Shown: in pieces, positions 33,420 through 43,452 of the stretch | How positions within the stretch are numbered: the first letter of the stretch is position 1 | Layout: each line of letters begins with the position of its first letter | From: Pseudomonas fluorescens | Lineage (GTDB): Bacteria; Pseudomonadota; Gammaproteobacteria; Pseudomonadales; Pseudomonadaceae | Direction: 5' to 3' | Assembly: GCF_902497855.1 (NCBI RefSeq) | Contig: NZ_CABVHU010000005.1 | Coordinates: 62,001-126,000 of the forward strand | DNA length: 64,000 bases | Translations under genes and position numbers: made by a program | Notes under the pieces: model-generated | What the model was told of the DNA's origin: nothing | The model's database searches: none | Seen by the model: the letters and a program-made list of their open reading frames with translations, nothing else

Positions 33420-34007
33420 TTAACGGTTTTCCAGACTTGCTGCACGAGCGTACGGCAACGCGCTTTCAGTACCTTTCAGTGCGGCCTGTTGAGCATGCTG
33501 GCGCAAGTAGCCTGGCAAACGCTGATCGTGCCAGCCTGGCTGGCCTTGCAATACGCCATTGGCCATGGGACCGGTGGCATCCGAACTCTCACTATAGCCT
33601 GCCAAAACAGCTGGACCCTTGACCTGAGGAGCGATCAGACCTTGCTGAGTGGATTGCTGGGCCAGTTCGACTCCGGCGATCTCGTCCTGGTTGTACAGAC
33701 GAACACCTGCCAATACTGCAACGGTGACCGAAGCAGCGACTGCCAGACGACCCAGGCTGCGCCATGGACCACGGGTAGCTTTTGCCGGTACGGCTTCGTC
33801 AGCCAACGCAGCGGAAACAGCCGCGGCAATGTCCAGGCGTGGAAGCAGCAGATCCTTGTGCATCACTGCCCGAGCGATTTGATAACGAGCCCAGGTTTCA
33901 CGGGTTTCAACATCGTCGAAGGCATTCAGCACCCGACGCAGTTCCAATTCGTCCGCTTCGTTATCCATCACTGCGGACAGCGATTCCTGCAGGGCTTCAC
34001 GACTCAT
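33420..34007 (-). CDS. mucA: Anti-sigma factor MucA
   Basis: 195-aa inner-membrane anti-sigma factor. The cytoplasmic part starts MSREALQESLSAVMDNEADELELRRVL and binds AlgU; one membrane segment follows at about residue 85 (LAVAASVTVAVLAGVRLY), then the periplasmic domain that meets MucB. The frame is intact, so AlgU should be under control (no mucoid-type truncation). Confidence 0.96.
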   Translation of the reverse strand: MSREALQESLSAVMDNEADELELRRVLNAFDDVETRETWARYQIARAVMHKDLLLPRLDIAAAVSAALADEAVPAKATRGPWRSLGRLAVAASVTVAVLAGVRLYNQDEIAGVELAQQSTQQGLIAPQVKGPAVLAGYSESSDATGPMANGVLQGQPGWHDQRLPGYLRQHAQQAALKGTESALPYARAASLENR

Positions 34008-34038
34008 GGCGTTCCTCTCTTGGCTGTCGCCGCTGTCT

Positions 34039-34620
34039 TTAGTTTTCCTGCAACAACGGCTGCAGGGCTTTATCGATGGCTTCCCGAGCGCGGAAAATCC
34101 GGGAGCGCACGGTACCCACCGGACATTGCATGACGGCCGCAATGTCCTCGTAACTCAGACCATCGAATTCACGTAAAGTTAAGGCTGTACGCAAATCTTC
34201 TGGAAGTTGCTGGATGGTTCGATGGACAGTGCCTTCGATCTCATCGCGCAGCAGTGCACGTTCAGGCGACTCGAGATCCTTGAGGCCATGATCGCCATCG
34301 TAGAACTCTGCATCCTCGGAACTGACATCGCTATCAGGCGGCCGGCGGCCGCGTGAAACCAGATAGTTTTTCGCCGTGTTAATGGCGATACGGTAAAGCC
34401 ACGTATAAAACGCGCTGTCTCCGCGAAAATTTCCAAGCGCACGGTACGCCTTGATAAAGGCTTCCTGTGCTACATCCTGGGCTTCATGGGTGTCGTGCAC
34501 GAATCGCACGATCAACCCGAGAATTTTGTGCTGGTATTTCAGCACTAGCAGATCGAAAGCTCGCTTGTCGCCGCGCTGAACGCGTTCGACCAGCTGCTGA
34601 TCCTCTTCCTGGGTTAGCAT
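34039..34620 (-). CDS. algU: ECF sigma factor AlgU (RpoE)
   Basis: 193-aa extracytoplasmic-function sigma factor. Region 2 (DLLVLKYQHKILGLIVRF, DVAQEAFIKAYRAL) and region 4 (LPEDLRTALTLREFDGLSYEDIAAVMQCPVGTVRSRIF) are complete. Controls alginate and envelope-stress genes. The start MLTQEEDQQL at 34620 is the family start. First gene of algU-mucA-mucB-mucD. Confidence 0.97.
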   Translation of the reverse strand: MLTQEEDQQLVERVQRGDKRAFDLLVLKYQHKILGLIVRFVHDTHEAQDVAQEAFIKAYRALGNFRGDSAFYTWLYRIAINTAKNYLVSRGRRPPDSDVSSEDAEFYDGDHGLKDLESPERALLRDEIEGTVHRTIQQLPEDLRTALTLREFDGLSYEDIAAVMQCPVGTVRSRIFRAREAIDKALQPLLQEN

Positions 34621-34680
34621 GAACACTCCTCGATAAGCTCGAAGGAGGCTTGCATGACTAAACAACCAGGCTTGCAAACA

Positions 34681-34706
34681 TAGACTCGGGCTTTTCGCAA
34701 AAGTTC
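34681..34706 (-). promoter_or_regulatory. AlgU-dependent promoter of algU (proximal)
   Basis: On the minus strand GAACTT, 16 bases, TCTA, a close match to the AlgU/sigma-E consensus (GAACTT-N16/17-TCTGA), about 60 bases upstream of the algU start. Fits known autoregulation of algU. Confidence 0.8.
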
Positions 34707-35176
34707 TCCCCCTACAAGCAAGTTTCCTGCGGGCTCTGATTTGGCACGCACGAAAAGCGCAGCGCGAGTTGACCCGGCTGCGCGAATAATCTTGTCATCG
34801 GTTTCGCCGGTGAGGATCCAACCACGATCCAACACTGAAGCCGACACTGTCCCTTGATTCAGGCAACCGTCTATTGATCTTGGGCCTTTGGCAAAAGTTC
34901 CAAATATTTATAGCCGGACCAGGCCGACATTGTGCGTCCGTGAACGGAAAAAGGTGTTAAATCCACGATACAGTGCTGGTGTCGCCGAACCGGAGGAAAA
35001 ATCATCCGACGAAGCGCCCCGTTTTTCCTTCACAGTAGTTTCACAATGCCATACAGGCTCGGCTATTGTGCCGCTCCCCCCCTCTATATACTAGTGGGCT
35101 GTGTGGCTGTCTTGACTCGCCGATCCAGGTGTCATGCGCCAACCCCGACCCGGGTCGCTTTGAGCGGAATCCTGAA
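34707..35176. other. algU/nadB divergent intergenic region
   Basis: 470 bases with no gene. It holds the distal AlgU-like promoter and, on the plus strand, the presumed nadB promoter; TATATACTAG near 35090 is an AT-rich candidate -10 region. Confidence 0.45.
34873..34900 (-). promoter_or_regulatory. Second AlgU-like promoter upstream of algU
   Basis: GAACTTTTGCC followed after 16-17 bases by TCAATA on the minus strand. The -35 is perfect; the -10 is weak. P. aeruginosa algU has more than one AlgU-dependent start, so a second site is plausible. Confidence 0.45.
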
Positions 35177-36793
35177 ATGAGCCAACAGTTTCAACATGAT
35201 GTTCTGGTAATTGGCAGCGGCGCTGCCGGCTTGAGCCTTGCGCTGACCTTGCCCGATCATTTGCGCATTGCCGTCCTGAGCAAAGGCAACCTCGCCAATG
35301 GCTCGACTTTCTGGGCCCAGGGCGGTGTCGCAGCCGTCCTGGATGACACCGACACCGTTGAATCCCACGTCGATGACACGCTCAATGCCGGCGGCGGCCT
35401 GTGTCACGAAGACGCCGTGCGCTTTACCGTCGAGCACAGTAAAGAGGCGATTCAATGGCTGATCGACCAGGGCGTGCCGTTCACCCGCGATGAACAGTCA
35501 GGCACCGAGGACGGTGGATTCGAGTTCCACCTGACCCGTGAAGGCGGCCACAGCCATCGGCGCATCATTCATGCCGCCGATGCCACGGGCGCCGCGATTT
35601 TCAGAACCTTGCTCGACAAGGCCCGGCAACGACCGAACATCGAACTGCTGGAACAGCGGGTCGCGATCGACCTGATCACCGAAAAACGCCTGGGCCTGGA
35701 AGGCGACCGCTGCCTCGGCGCCTACGTGCTCAATCGTGGCACCGGAGAAGTCGACACCTACGGCGCACGCTTTGTAATCCTCGCGTCCGGCGGCGCCGCC
35801 AAGGTCTACCTCTATACCAGCAACCCTGACGGTGCCTGTGGTGATGGCATCGCCATGGCCTGGCGTTCCGGCTGCAGGGTGGCAAACCTGGAATTCAACC
35901 AGTTCCACCCCACCTGCCTCTATCACCCGCAAGCCAAGAGTTTCCTGGTCACCGAAGCCCTGCGCGGCGAGGGTGCGCACCTGAAGTTGCCCAACGGCGA
36001 GCGCTTCATGCAGCGCTTCGACCCACGCGCCGAACTGGCCCCCCGGGACATCGTCGCCCGGGCCATCGACCATGAAATGAAGCGCCTGGGTGTCGATTGC
36101 GTGTATCTGGACATCAGCCATAAGCCCGAAGCCTTCATCAAGGCTCATTTCCCGACGGTGTACGAGCGCTGCCTCGAGTTCTCCATCGACATCACCAAGC
36201 AACCGATCCCGGTGGTGCCGGCGGCGCATTACACCTGCGGCGGCGTGATGGTCGACCAGCACGGCCGCACCGACGTGCCAGGCCTGTACGCCATTGGCGA
36301 AACCAGTTTCACCGGCTTGCACGGGGCCAACCGCATGGCCAGCAACTCCTTGCTGGAGTGCTTCGTTTATGCGCGCTCGGCGGCGGCGGACATTCTTGAG
36401 CAATTGCCCCGGGTGTCGATTCCTGCCGCCCTGCCCGTCTGGGATGCGAGCCAGGTCACCGACTCCGACGAAGACGTGATCATTGCGCACAACTGGGATG
36501 AGCTGCGGCGATTCATGTGGGACTACGTGGGTATCGTGCGCACCAACAAGCGCCTGCAACGGGCCCAGCACCGTGTGCGGCTGCTGTTGGATGAAATCGA
36601 CGAGTTCTACAGCAACTACAAGGTCAGTCGGGATTTGATCGAGCTGCGCAACCTGGCCCAGGTGGCCGAACTGATGATCCAGTCAGCCATGGAACGCAAG
36701 GAGAGTCGCGGCCTGCATTACACCCTCGACTACCCGAACATGCTGCCGGACGCCCTGGACACTATTCTGGTGCCGCCCACCTACGCCGACTGA
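35177..36793 (+). CDS. nadB: L-aspartate oxidase
   Basis: 538-aa flavoenzyme oxidising aspartate to iminoaspartate, the first step of NAD synthesis. It has the FAD motif [15 protein letters not shown] near the N-terminus, [28 protein letters not shown], and the succinate dehydrogenase-like [26 protein letters not shown]. The start MSQQFQHD at 35177 is the family start. Divergent from algU, as in other pseudomonads. Confidence 0.97.
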   Translation: MSQQFQHDVLVIGSGAAGLSLALTLPDHLRIAVLSKGNLANGSTFWAQGGVAAVLDDTDTVESHVDDTLNAGGGLCHEDAVRFTVEHSKEAIQWLIDQGVPFTRDEQSGTEDGGFEFHLTREGGHSHRRIIHAADATGAAIFRTLLDKARQRPNIELLEQRVAIDLITEKRLGLEGDRCLGAYVLNRGTGEVDTYGARFVILASGGAAKVYLYTSNPDGACGDGIAMAWRSGCRVANLEFNQFHPTCLYHPQAKSFLVTEALRGEGAHLKLPNGERFMQRFDPRAELAPRDIVARAIDHEMKRLGVDCVYLDISHKPEAFIKAHFPTVYERCLEFSIDITKQPIPVVPAAHYTCGGVMVDQHGRTDVPGLYAIGETSFTGLHGANRMASNSLLECFVYARSAAADILEQLPRVSIPAALPVWDASQVTDSDEDVIIAHNWDELRRFMWDYVGIVRTNKRLQRAQHRVRLLLDEIDEFYSNYKVSRDLIELRNLAQVAELMIQSAMERKESRGLHYTLDYPNMLPDALDTILVPPTYAD

Positions 36794-37214
36794 ACTTGAG
36801 CCGGACCCGCAGGCGTCGGTGCAGATCCGCCGCCTGCGAATCCCGGGGTACACAGATCGATCGGTCGTGCCACTCACCCTGCAGACGAAAACGCAGCACC
36901 ACGATCAAGGGCAGCGCCAGGCTGTCCGGCCGCAGTTGCACCGGCTGCCAGCCCGCTGCCTGGTTCCACAGCTGCCAGCCATCCCCGTCGCGACGCAAGC
37001 CGCGAAACGCCTGGGGATGCGTCAGCAGAATCTGGCGCGGCAACACCCGGATGCCGTGAGCCACGCACAGCGAAATGCCGAGCAGACTGGCCCAGAGCGG
37101 TATCGACAGAAGAGAAAACGCACCCAGCGCGAACAGCTGGGCCAACAGATACACCGCCAGCAGCTGCCGTGAGGCCTGCCAGCGGCATTCGAACGAGTTA
37201 CTTGGGCTGGACAC
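36762..37214 (-). CDS. YgfX/CptA-family membrane protein
   Basis: 150 aa with two adjacent membrane segments ([19 protein letters not shown] and [16 protein letters not shown]), then a C-terminal beta-rich part including [10 protein letters not shown] and [11 protein letters not shown], as in YgfX. It overlaps the sdhE end by 17 bases and the convergent nadB end by 32 bases. In E. coli YgfX is paired with YgfY/SdhE; a role in toxicity has been proposed and disputed. Confidence 0.8.
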   Translation of the reverse strand: MSSPSNSFECRWQASRQLLAVYLLAQLFALGAFSLLSIPLWASLLGISLCVAHGIRVLPRQILLTHPQAFRGLRRDGDGWQLWNQAAGWQPVQLRPDSLALPLIVVLRFRLQGEWHDRSICVPRDSQAADLHRRLRVRLKFSRRRWAAPE

Positions 37215-37452
37215 GATCCAGGATCATGCGCACCATGCGCTGCAGCTCCGGATCTTCCGATTCGGCGCGTTCCATGAACCAGCCGAACATGTCCTGATCT
37301 TCGCATTCGAGCAGCCTGACGTAGCAGGCGCGGTCAACTTCGTTGAGGTGCGGATAAACCTCTTTCACGAACGGCACCAGCAACACGTCAAGTTCAAGCA
37401 TGCCGCGACGGCTGTGCCAGTAGAGGCGATTCAGTTCAACAGCTTCGACCAT
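37198..37452 (-). CDS. sdhE: FAD assembly factor SdhE
   Basis: 84-aa helical protein (YgfY) that helps attach FAD to succinate dehydrogenase SdhA. The key RRGMLELD motif is present at about residues 16-23, and [12 protein letters not shown] is the typical second half. The start MVEAVELNR at 37452 fits the family. Coupled by overlap to the ygfX-like gene. Confidence 0.92.
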   Translation of the reverse strand: MVEAVELNRLYWHSRRGMLELDVLLVPFVKEVYPHLNEVDRACYVRLLECEDQDMFGWFMERAESEDPELQRMVRMILDRVQPK

Positions 37453-37601
37453 GGAGCGCTCCTCAAATAGGCGGCAAGTATACAGCCCCATGCTCGGTCG
37501 AACACTCAGCTTTGGTCGGGCAACAGGGTCTTTTGTGAACTACCCATTTCATGGGCGCCCCCTTATGATGTCCCCCAGACTTATTTACCCTGCGATGACC
37601 C

Positions 37602-38543
37602 ATGGCCGACTCAGCTTTTTTCTGCACCCTGTCTCACGAAGGCGTTCTCGCGGTCCGCGGCGCGGATGCCGGCAAATTCCTGCAAGGCCAATTGACCTGC
37701 AACCTCGATTACCTGGGCGATACCCGGGCCAGCCTTGGCGCGCGCTGCACGCAAAAAGGCCGGATGCAGTCGAGTTTCCGCATCCTGCTCGAAGGTGACG
37801 GCGTCCTGCTGGCCATGGCCAGCGAGTTGCTGGAGCCGCAACTGGCGGACCTGAAAAAGTACGCGGTGTTCTCCAAATCCAAGTTGACCGATGAAAGCGC
37901 CGCCTGGGTGCGCTTCGGCATCGAGCAGGGCGATGCCGCACTGCTCGGCCTCGGTCTTGATCTGCCGGCAGACACCGACAGTGTCGTGCGCAATGATGGC
38001 CTGATTGCCATCCGCGTTTCCCCTGATCGCGCCGAGCTCTGGGCCGGCGCCGATCAAGCGGACGTCCTCAAGGGCAAGCTGTCGACGCTGCTGGCCGAAG
38101 GCGACCTGAATCAATGGCTGCTGGGCCAGGTCCGCGCAGGCATCGGCCAGGTCATGCCGGGCACCCGTGAACTGTTCATCCCGCAGATGCTCAACCTGCA
38201 AGCCGTCGGTGGCGTGAGTTTCAAGAAAGGTTGCTACACCGGCCAGGAAATCGTTGCGCGGATGCAGTACCTGGGCAAACTCAAGCGTCGCTTGTATCGC
38301 CTGCGCCTGGATGCCGGCGAACTGCCGGAACCCGCTACGCCACTGTTTTCGCCGACCCATGGCAGCGCTATCGGCGAAGTGGTGCTGGCCGCCCGCGCCG
38401 GACAAAACATTGAACTCCTGGCCGTGCTGCAGGCCGAAGCGGCAGAAGGTGGCGATATTCATCTGGGCGCGCTCGAAGGGCCAGCCCTGCACCTGCTCGA
38501 CCTGCCTTATCAACTGGATCGCGATCGCGAAATCCAGCGTTGA
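37602..38543 (+). CDS. ygfZ: Folate-binding protein YgfZ
   Basis: 313-aa protein related to GcvT, supporting iron-sulfur cluster enzymes. The signature KGCYTGQEIVARMQYLGK carries the conserved cysteine. Divergent from sdhE, the usual neighbour. Confidence 0.94.
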   Translation: MADSAFFCTLSHEGVLAVRGADAGKFLQGQLTCNLDYLGDTRASLGARCTQKGRMQSSFRILLEGDGVLLAMASELLEPQLADLKKYAVFSKSKLTDESAAWVRFGIEQGDAALLGLGLDLPADTDSVVRNDGLIAIRVSPDRAELWAGADQADVLKGKLSTLLAEGDLNQWLLGQVRAGIGQVMPGTRELFIPQMLNLQAVGGVSFKKGCYTGQEIVARMQYLGKLKRRLYRLRLDAGELPEPATPLFSPTHGSAIGEVVLAARAGQNIELLAVLQAEAAEGGDIHLGALEGPALHLLDLPYQLDRDREIQR

Positions 38544-38577
38544 CTGCAGTACTTGTCGCAACACCCAGAGAGACGAA

Positions 38578-39399
38578 ATGAGCAAGCTGGCGGATAAGGT
38601 CCAACAGGATTTGGTTGCGGCCATCGATAACGATGACCTGGTTCTGCCAACGTTACCGGAAGTGGCCTTGCAGATTCGCAAGGCCGCCGAAGACCCGGAA
38701 ATCAGCGTCAGTACCCTCAGTAAAGTGATCGCCCGCGATACCGCGTTGTCGGCGCGCCTGATCAAAGTGGTCAATAGCCCGCTGCTGCGCGCGACCCGGG
38801 AAGTCACTGACCTGCACACGGCGATCACTCGCCTGGGCGTCAATTACAGCAGCAACCTGGCGATCGGCCTGGTGATGGAGCAGATTTTCCATGCCCGCTC
38901 CGAGGTCGTGGAACAGAAAATGCGCGACGTCTGGCGCAAAAGCCTGGAAATCGCCGGGATCAGTTATGCGCTGTGCCGCCGTTACACCCGACTCAAACCC
39001 GACCAGGCCGCCCTCGGTGGGCTGGTGCATCAGATCGGTGTGCTGCCGATCCTGACCTACGCCGAAGAACACAACGAACTGCTGTCCGATTCGATCAGCC
39101 TGAACCATGTGATCGACCGGATCCATCCATTGATCGGCGACAAACTGCTCAGGGTCTGGGAGTTTCCGGAGATGCTGGTGCAGCTGCCTGGGAAGTACCT
39201 GGACTTCGAGCGCCAGTCGGTGCGGGTCGATTATGTCGACCTGGTGCAGGTGGCTTGCCTGTTTTGCTACAGGGGCACGGACCACCCGCTTGGCGCAATC
39301 GACGCATCCGGCGTGCCGGCGTTGAAGAAGCTGGGAATTGATCTGGAAAACGAGGTGCAATGCAGGGCGCTGGAAGAATCGCGGTCGATGTTCTATTGA
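38578..39399 (+). CDS. HDOD-domain protein
   Basis: 273-aa protein. The HDOD domain covers about residues 20-220 (LPTLPEVALQIRKAAEDP, VVNSPLLR, LGGLVHQIGVLPIL). These domains lack full HD phosphodiesterase activity and act in signalling. The start MSKLADKVQQDL at 38578 has AGAGAGACGAA upstream. Just downstream of ygfZ. Confidence 0.85.
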   Translation: MSKLADKVQQDLVAAIDNDDLVLPTLPEVALQIRKAAEDPEISVSTLSKVIARDTALSARLIKVVNSPLLRATREVTDLHTAITRLGVNYSSNLAIGLVMEQIFHARSEVVEQKMRDVWRKSLEIAGISYALCRRYTRLKPDQAALGGLVHQIGVLPILTYAEEHNELLSDSISLNHVIDRIHPLIGDKLLRVWEFPEMLVQLPGKYLDFERQSVRVDYVDLVQVACLFCYRGTDHPLGAIDASGVPALKKLGIDLENEVQCRALEESRSMFY

Positions 39400-39416
39400 T
39401 CGAGACCGCGTCGCGC

Positions 39417-39504
39417 CCTTCGCGAGCAAGCCCGCTCCCACTTTCGATCGCATTTCTCCAGGAACAACTCGGTCAAATGTGGGAGCGGGCTTGCCCGCGA
39501 AGAG
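39417..39504. repeat. REP pair (inverted), GGGAGCGGGCTTGCCCGCGAAG type
   Basis: Two inverted copies (about 39417-39440 and 39478-39501) between the HDOD gene and the convergent tctE. This is a different sequence type from the CTGGCTTGCCAG units. Confidence 0.9.
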
Positions 39505-39520
39505 GCCGGCACAAACACCA

Positions 39521-40909
39521 TCAATCTCCAGCAATAAAACTCACCCGCACCTTCAACCCCGCCTGCTCGCCATCATGCAGGCTGATCTGCGCCAGGTGTG
39601 CGCGGCAGATTTCACCGACAATCGCCAGGCCCAACCCGGACCCAGCCACCTGCTGATTGCGTCGATAGAAACGCTCGAACACCCGATCACGCTCTTCAAG
39701 CGGGATCCCGGGGCCATCGTCCTCGACCTCCAGCACGGCCGGCGCGGTCACCCGCAGAATCACATTGCCGCCCGGTGGCGTGTGAGCCAACGCGTTATCC
39801 ACCAGATTGCTGAGCAATTCATTCAACAGCGTCGGTTCGCCGCGCAGCCACACTGGCTCATCCGCTTCCAGCGCCAGTGCCACGCCACGCTTGTGCGCCA
39901 GCGGCGCCATCGCCATGCCCAATTCGCGCGCCAGCTGACTGAGGTCCAGCAGCTGTGCGCCGCCCTCGGCGATTGCCCGCGCGCCATTCTCCACCCGTGC
40001 CAGGGACAACAGCTGGTTCGCCAGATGGGTCAGGCGATCCGTGCCCTGGGCGGCCGTTTCCAGGGTGCTGCGCCAGGTCTGCGGCTCGGTCGAGCGCAGC
40101 CCCAGTTCTAGCCGGGCCTTGAGCGCCGCCAGGGGCGTACGCAATTCATGGGCCGCATCGGCAATGAACTGCGCCTGCCGCTCGAACTGCCCGCGCAGGC
40201 GCTCGGTGAAATGGTTGAGCGCCCGCACCAGCGGCCACAACTCGTGTTGCACTTCCACCAGCGGCAACGGCCGCAAATCATCGGGCTGACGCTCTTCCAC
40301 CGCCGTGCGCAAGCGCTCCAGCGGGCGCAGTGCCGCGCTCACCGCGAACCACACCATCAACAACGCACCGATCGCCAGCATGCCCAGGCGCAGCAAGGTG
40401 TCCGCCGCCAGGCTGCGTGCCATGCTGACCCGCGCCTCGTCGGTTTCCGCCACGCGGATTTCCGCCATGCCGTTCATGTTCGGCTCGCTCACGGGCTTGA
40501 GCAGGCTGACCACCCGTACGTTCTGCCCCTGGTATTTAGCGTTGTAGAAGCGTGCCAGCGCCGGGTAGTCGTCCGTGCGCGGTGTACCCGGCGGCGGCGG
40601 CGGCAGGTTTTCGTAGCCGGAAATCAGCTTCTGGTTGATGTCGTTGACCAGGTAGAAAATCCGCCCGGCGCTGTCGTAGGCAAAGGTATCGAGGGCCACG
40701 TAGGGCACATCGGCGCTGAGGCTGCCATCGCGCTGGGACACCCCGGCGGCGATGGTCCGGGCCGAGGCCAGCAACGTCCGGTCATAGGCGGTGTCGGCAG
40801 CTTCGCGACCGTTCCAGTACGCACTCAAGCCACTGGCCAGCATCAACACCACCAGCAACAGCGCGAGGTTCCACAGCAACCGCCAGCGCAGGCTGCTGGG
40901 CTTATGCAT
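39521..40909 (-). CDS. tctE: Sensor histidine kinase TctE
   Basis: 462-aa membrane kinase. Two membrane segments (about residues 11-30 and 172-190) flank a periplasmic sensor domain. The phospho-acceptor His254 lies in ADAAHELRTPLA, with the N-box (NLVDNALAHTPPGG), DDGPGIP and GSGLGLAI of the ATPase domain. It overlaps tctD by eight bases and lies divergent from tctCBA, which supports the TctE assignment (tricarboxylate sensing). Confidence 0.9.
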   Translation of the reverse strand: MHKPSSLRWRLLWNLALLLVVLMLASGLSAYWNGREAADTAYDRTLLASARTIAAGVSQRDGSLSADVPYVALDTFAYDSAGRIFYLVNDINQKLISGYENLPPPPPGTPRTDDYPALARFYNAKYQGQNVRVVSLLKPVSEPNMNGMAEIRVAETDEARVSMARSLAADTLLRLGMLAIGALLMVWFAVSAALRPLERLRTAVEERQPDDLRPLPLVEVQHELWPLVRALNHFTERLRGQFERQAQFIADAAHELRTPLAALKARLELGLRSTEPQTWRSTLETAAQGTDRLTHLANQLLSLARVENGARAIAEGGAQLLDLSQLARELGMAMAPLAHKRGVALALEADEPVWLRGEPTLLNELLSNLVDNALAHTPPGGNVILRVTAPAVLEVEDDGPGIPLEERDRVFERFYRRNQQVAGSGLGLAIVGEICRAHLAQISLHDGEQAGLKVRVSFIAGD

Positions 40910-41573
40910 CGCGGCTTTCCAGCAAATAGCCGAGACCGCGGAAGGTGACGATAGCGACCGGTTGCCCGTCGAGTTTCTTGCGCAGGCGGTGAACGTAGAT
41001 CTCGATGGCGTCGGGGCTCGCTTCTTCGTCCAGGCCGAACACCTGGGCGGCCAGTTGTTCTTTACTCATCACCCGGCCCGGTCGGGCGATCAGGGCTTCG
41101 AGCACCGCCTGCTCGCGGGAAGTCAGCGTCAGCAGCTCATCGCCGAGGGTAAAGCGCCGGGTGTCCAGATCGTAAGCCAGCACCCCACAGGTCTGCTGAC
41201 GTTCGCCACCGAGCACACTGCGGCGCAGCAAGGCTTTAACCCGGGCTTCAAGTTCGGTCAGCTCGAAAGGTTTGGCCAGGTAGTCGTCGGCGCCGAGGTT
41301 CAGGCCATGGACCCGGTCCTTGACGTCGCTGCGTGCCGTCAGCATCAACACCGGCAGGTTCTTGCCCCGGGCCCGCAGGCGCGCCAGCACTTCGAAACCA
41401 TCCATGCGCGGCAGGCCGACGTCGAGGATCGCCATGGCGTATTCCTCGCTGCTCAAGGCCAGGTCGGCGGCCACACCGTCGTGCAGCACGTCCACGGTCA
41501 GGCCGGTGCTCTTGAGTGCCTGGGCGACACTGTCGGCGAGCTGCAGATGGTCTTCGACGAGCAGAACACGCAT
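40902..41573 (-). CDS. tctD: Response regulator TctD
   Basis: 223-aa OmpR-family regulator with receiver domain (Asp51 as phosphorylation site in ILDVGLPRMDG, plus Glu7/Asp8 and Lys in LAKPF) and a C-terminal winged helix (LTSREQAVLEALIARPGRVMSKEQL, IEIYVHRLRKKL). It should bind the divergent region and switch on tctCBA in response to tricarboxylates. Confidence 0.91.
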   Translation of the reverse strand: MRVLLVEDHLQLADSVAQALKSTGLTVDVLHDGVAADLALSSEEYAMAILDVGLPRMDGFEVLARLRARGKNLPVLMLTARSDVKDRVHGLNLGADDYLAKPFELTELEARVKALLRRSVLGGERQQTCGVLAYDLDTRRFTLGDELLTLTSREQAVLEALIARPGRVMSKEQLAAQVFGLDEEASPDAIEIYVHRLRKKLDGQPVAIVTFRGLGYLLESRDA

Positions 41574-41661
41574 GGATATTTACCTCATTCAGGGATGTTC
41601 GACGTCATTCTCTGGCGCGGAGTTTACAGCCGCCTCCGCCACTGTGAAGCCCGAAAACCGT

Positions 41662-41692
41662 GAAAGCCCGCTGAAAGGTTAGCGAAAGGTTC
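41662..41692. promoter_or_regulatory. Direct repeats, candidate TctD binding site
   Basis: GAAAG elements at 41662, 41673 and 41684, spaced exactly 11 bases, the last two extended to GAAAGGTT. OmpR-family regulators bind such one-turn direct repeats, and the site lies between tctD and tctC. Inferred, not shown. Confidence 0.5.
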
Positions 41693-41761
41693 GACCGTTA
41701 GAGTCGGCCCACGGATGGTTTCGACAGGCCATCGAACCCTGCTTTGAAATGTAGCTCCCGA

Positions 41762-41781
41762 AAAACGCCTTGAAGCGTTTT
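41762..41781 (+). promoter_or_regulatory. Leader hairpin upstream of tctC
   Basis: AAAACGC-loop-GCGTTTT perfect stem, ending in TTTT on the plus strand. It could act as a weak terminator or attenuator between the promoter region and tctC. Confidence 0.35.
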
Positions 41782-41955
41782 CGCCAATAAGAACAATAAC
41801 GAGGTACTGCACCATGCTGTCCTTGCAGCTCCAGGCTCACCCTCCCCTTCCTTTCCCATCGTTCACGCTCGCCAGCGCCAAACCCGGCTGCACGGCGCAA
41901 CACCGTCGCTTCTGAAACATCCCCAAAAACAACAACTCCCGTGGAGACAAAAAAA

Positions 41956-42933
41956 ATGAATCGATCACTGCGCCGTTTTGCCCTCGCCGCCAGCTGCATG
42001 CTGTTTGCCGGCCAACTGATGGCCGAGCCAAAACGCCCGGAATGCATCGCCCCGGCCTCGCCAGGCGGCGGTTTCGACCTGACCTGCAAGCTGGTGCAAA
42101 GCGCGCTGGTGAACCAGAAACTGCTGAGCAAACCCATGCGCGTGACCTACATGCCCGGCGGTGTCGGCGCAGTGGCCTACAACGCCGTGGTGGCGCAGCG
42201 TCCGGCCGACGCCGGCACGCTGGTCGCCTGGTCCAGCGGTTCGCTGCTGAACCTGGCCCAGGGCAAATTCGGTCGCTTCGATGAAAACGCCGTGCGCTGG
42301 CTGGCGGCGGTCGGTACCAGCTATGGCGCCATCGCGGTGAAAAAGGATTCGCCTTACAAAAACCTCGACGACCTGGTCAAGGCGCTGAAGAAAGACCCGA
42401 GCGCCGTGGTCATCGGTTCCGGCGGCACCGTCGGCAGCCAGGACTGGATGCAGACCGCCCTGATCGCCAAGGCCGCCGGGATCAACCCGCGGGACTTGCG
42501 TTATGTCGCCCTCGAAGGCGGCGGTGAAATCGCCACCGCGCTGCTCGGCGGCCATATCCAAGTCGGCAGCACCGACATCTCCGACTCCATGCCGCATATC
42601 CAAAGCGGTGACATGCGCCTGCTGGCGGTGTTCTCCGAGAAGCGTCTGGACGAGCCGGAAATGAAGGACATCCCGACCGCCAAGGAGCAAGGCTACGACA
42701 TCGTCTGGCCTGTGGTCCGCGGGTTCTACCTCGGGCCAAAGGTCAGCGACGAAGACTATGCCTGGTGGAAAGACTCCTTCGACAAACTGCTGGCTTCCGA
42801 TGAGTTCGCCAAGCTGCGCGATCAGCGCGAGCTCTTCCCGTTCGCCATGACCGGCCCGGAGCTGGACACCTACGTGAAGAAGCAGGTAGCGGACTACAAA
42901 GTGCTGGCCAAAGAGTTCGGCCTGATCCAGTGA
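41956..42933 (+). CDS. tctC: Tricarboxylate-binding protein TctC
   Basis: 325-aa periplasmic substrate-binding protein (Bug family) of the tripartite tricarboxylate transporter. Signal peptide up to GQLMA, then CIAPASPGGGFDLTCKLV and the MRVTYMPGGVGAVAYN region typical of TctC. ATG 41956 has a GGAG upstream. First gene of tctCBA. Confidence 0.94.
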   Translation: MNRSLRRFALAASCMLFAGQLMAEPKRPECIAPASPGGGFDLTCKLVQSALVNQKLLSKPMRVTYMPGGVGAVAYNAVVAQRPADAGTLVAWSSGSLLNLAQGKFGRFDENAVRWLAAVGTSYGAIAVKKDSPYKNLDDLVKALKKDPSAVVIGSGGTVGSQDWMQTALIAKAAGINPRDLRYVALEGGGEIATALLGGHIQVGSTDISDSMPHIQSGDMRLLAVFSEKRLDEPEMKDIPTAKEQGYDIVWPVVRGFYLGPKVSDEDYAWWKDSFDKLLASDEFAKLRDQRELFPFAMTGPELDTYVKKQVADYKVLAKEFGLIQ

Positions 42934-42992
42934 TCGCCTCTGTCTAGCGGCTGCGGCTCCGTATCCCCGGGGCCGCGGCCCAGGAGTTTTTC

Positions 42993-43451
42993 ATGCTCTT
43001 ACAACGCATTTTCGCTTCGGTGCTGTTGCTGGCCTGTATCGGCCTGGCGCTGATGGCGTGGCCATATCAAGCGGCTTTTTCCTATGAACCGGTGGGACCA
43101 CGGGCCTTTCCGCTGCTGATGCTCGGCCTGATGGGCCTTGGCCTGCTGTACATGCTGTTTCGCCCGACGCCGATCGTGCACAGCGACGATGACCCCAGGC
43201 TCGACCGCGAAACCCTGAACAAGATCGGCATCTGCGTCGTCCTGCTGCTGATCTTCGCCGGGCTGTTCGAACCGCTGGGCTTCATCCTCAGCAGCATCCT
43301 GATCGGCATTCCGATGGCGCGCCTGTACGGCGGTCGCTGGGGGCCGAGCATCATCGTGACTACGCTGATGAGCATTGGCCTTTACCTGCTGTTCGACAAG
43401 TTGATGGACGTGCCGCTGCCCCTGGGCCTGCTCGACGTTCTGGAGAACTGA
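42993..43451 (+). CDS. tctB: Tricarboxylate transporter small membrane subunit TctB
   Basis: 152-aa protein with four membrane segments and the family motif EPVGPRAFPLLM after the first. Second gene of tctCBA; one base separates its stop from the tctA start. Confidence 0.93.
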   Translation: MLLQRIFASVLLLACIGLALMAWPYQAAFSYEPVGPRAFPLLMLGLMGLGLLYMLFRPTPIVHSDDDPRLDRETLNKIGICVVLLLIFAGLFEPLGFILSSILIGIPMARLYGGRWGPSIIVTTLMSIGLYLLFDKLMDVPLPLGLLDVLEN

Positions 43452-43452
43452 T

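Larger units (their letters stand above)
41574..41955. other. tctD/tctC divergent control region
   Basis: 382 bases, no gene. Holds the 11-base-period direct repeats and a leader hairpin listed separately. The sequence from about 41780 to 41955 is probably a long untranslated leader of tctC. Confidence 0.5.
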
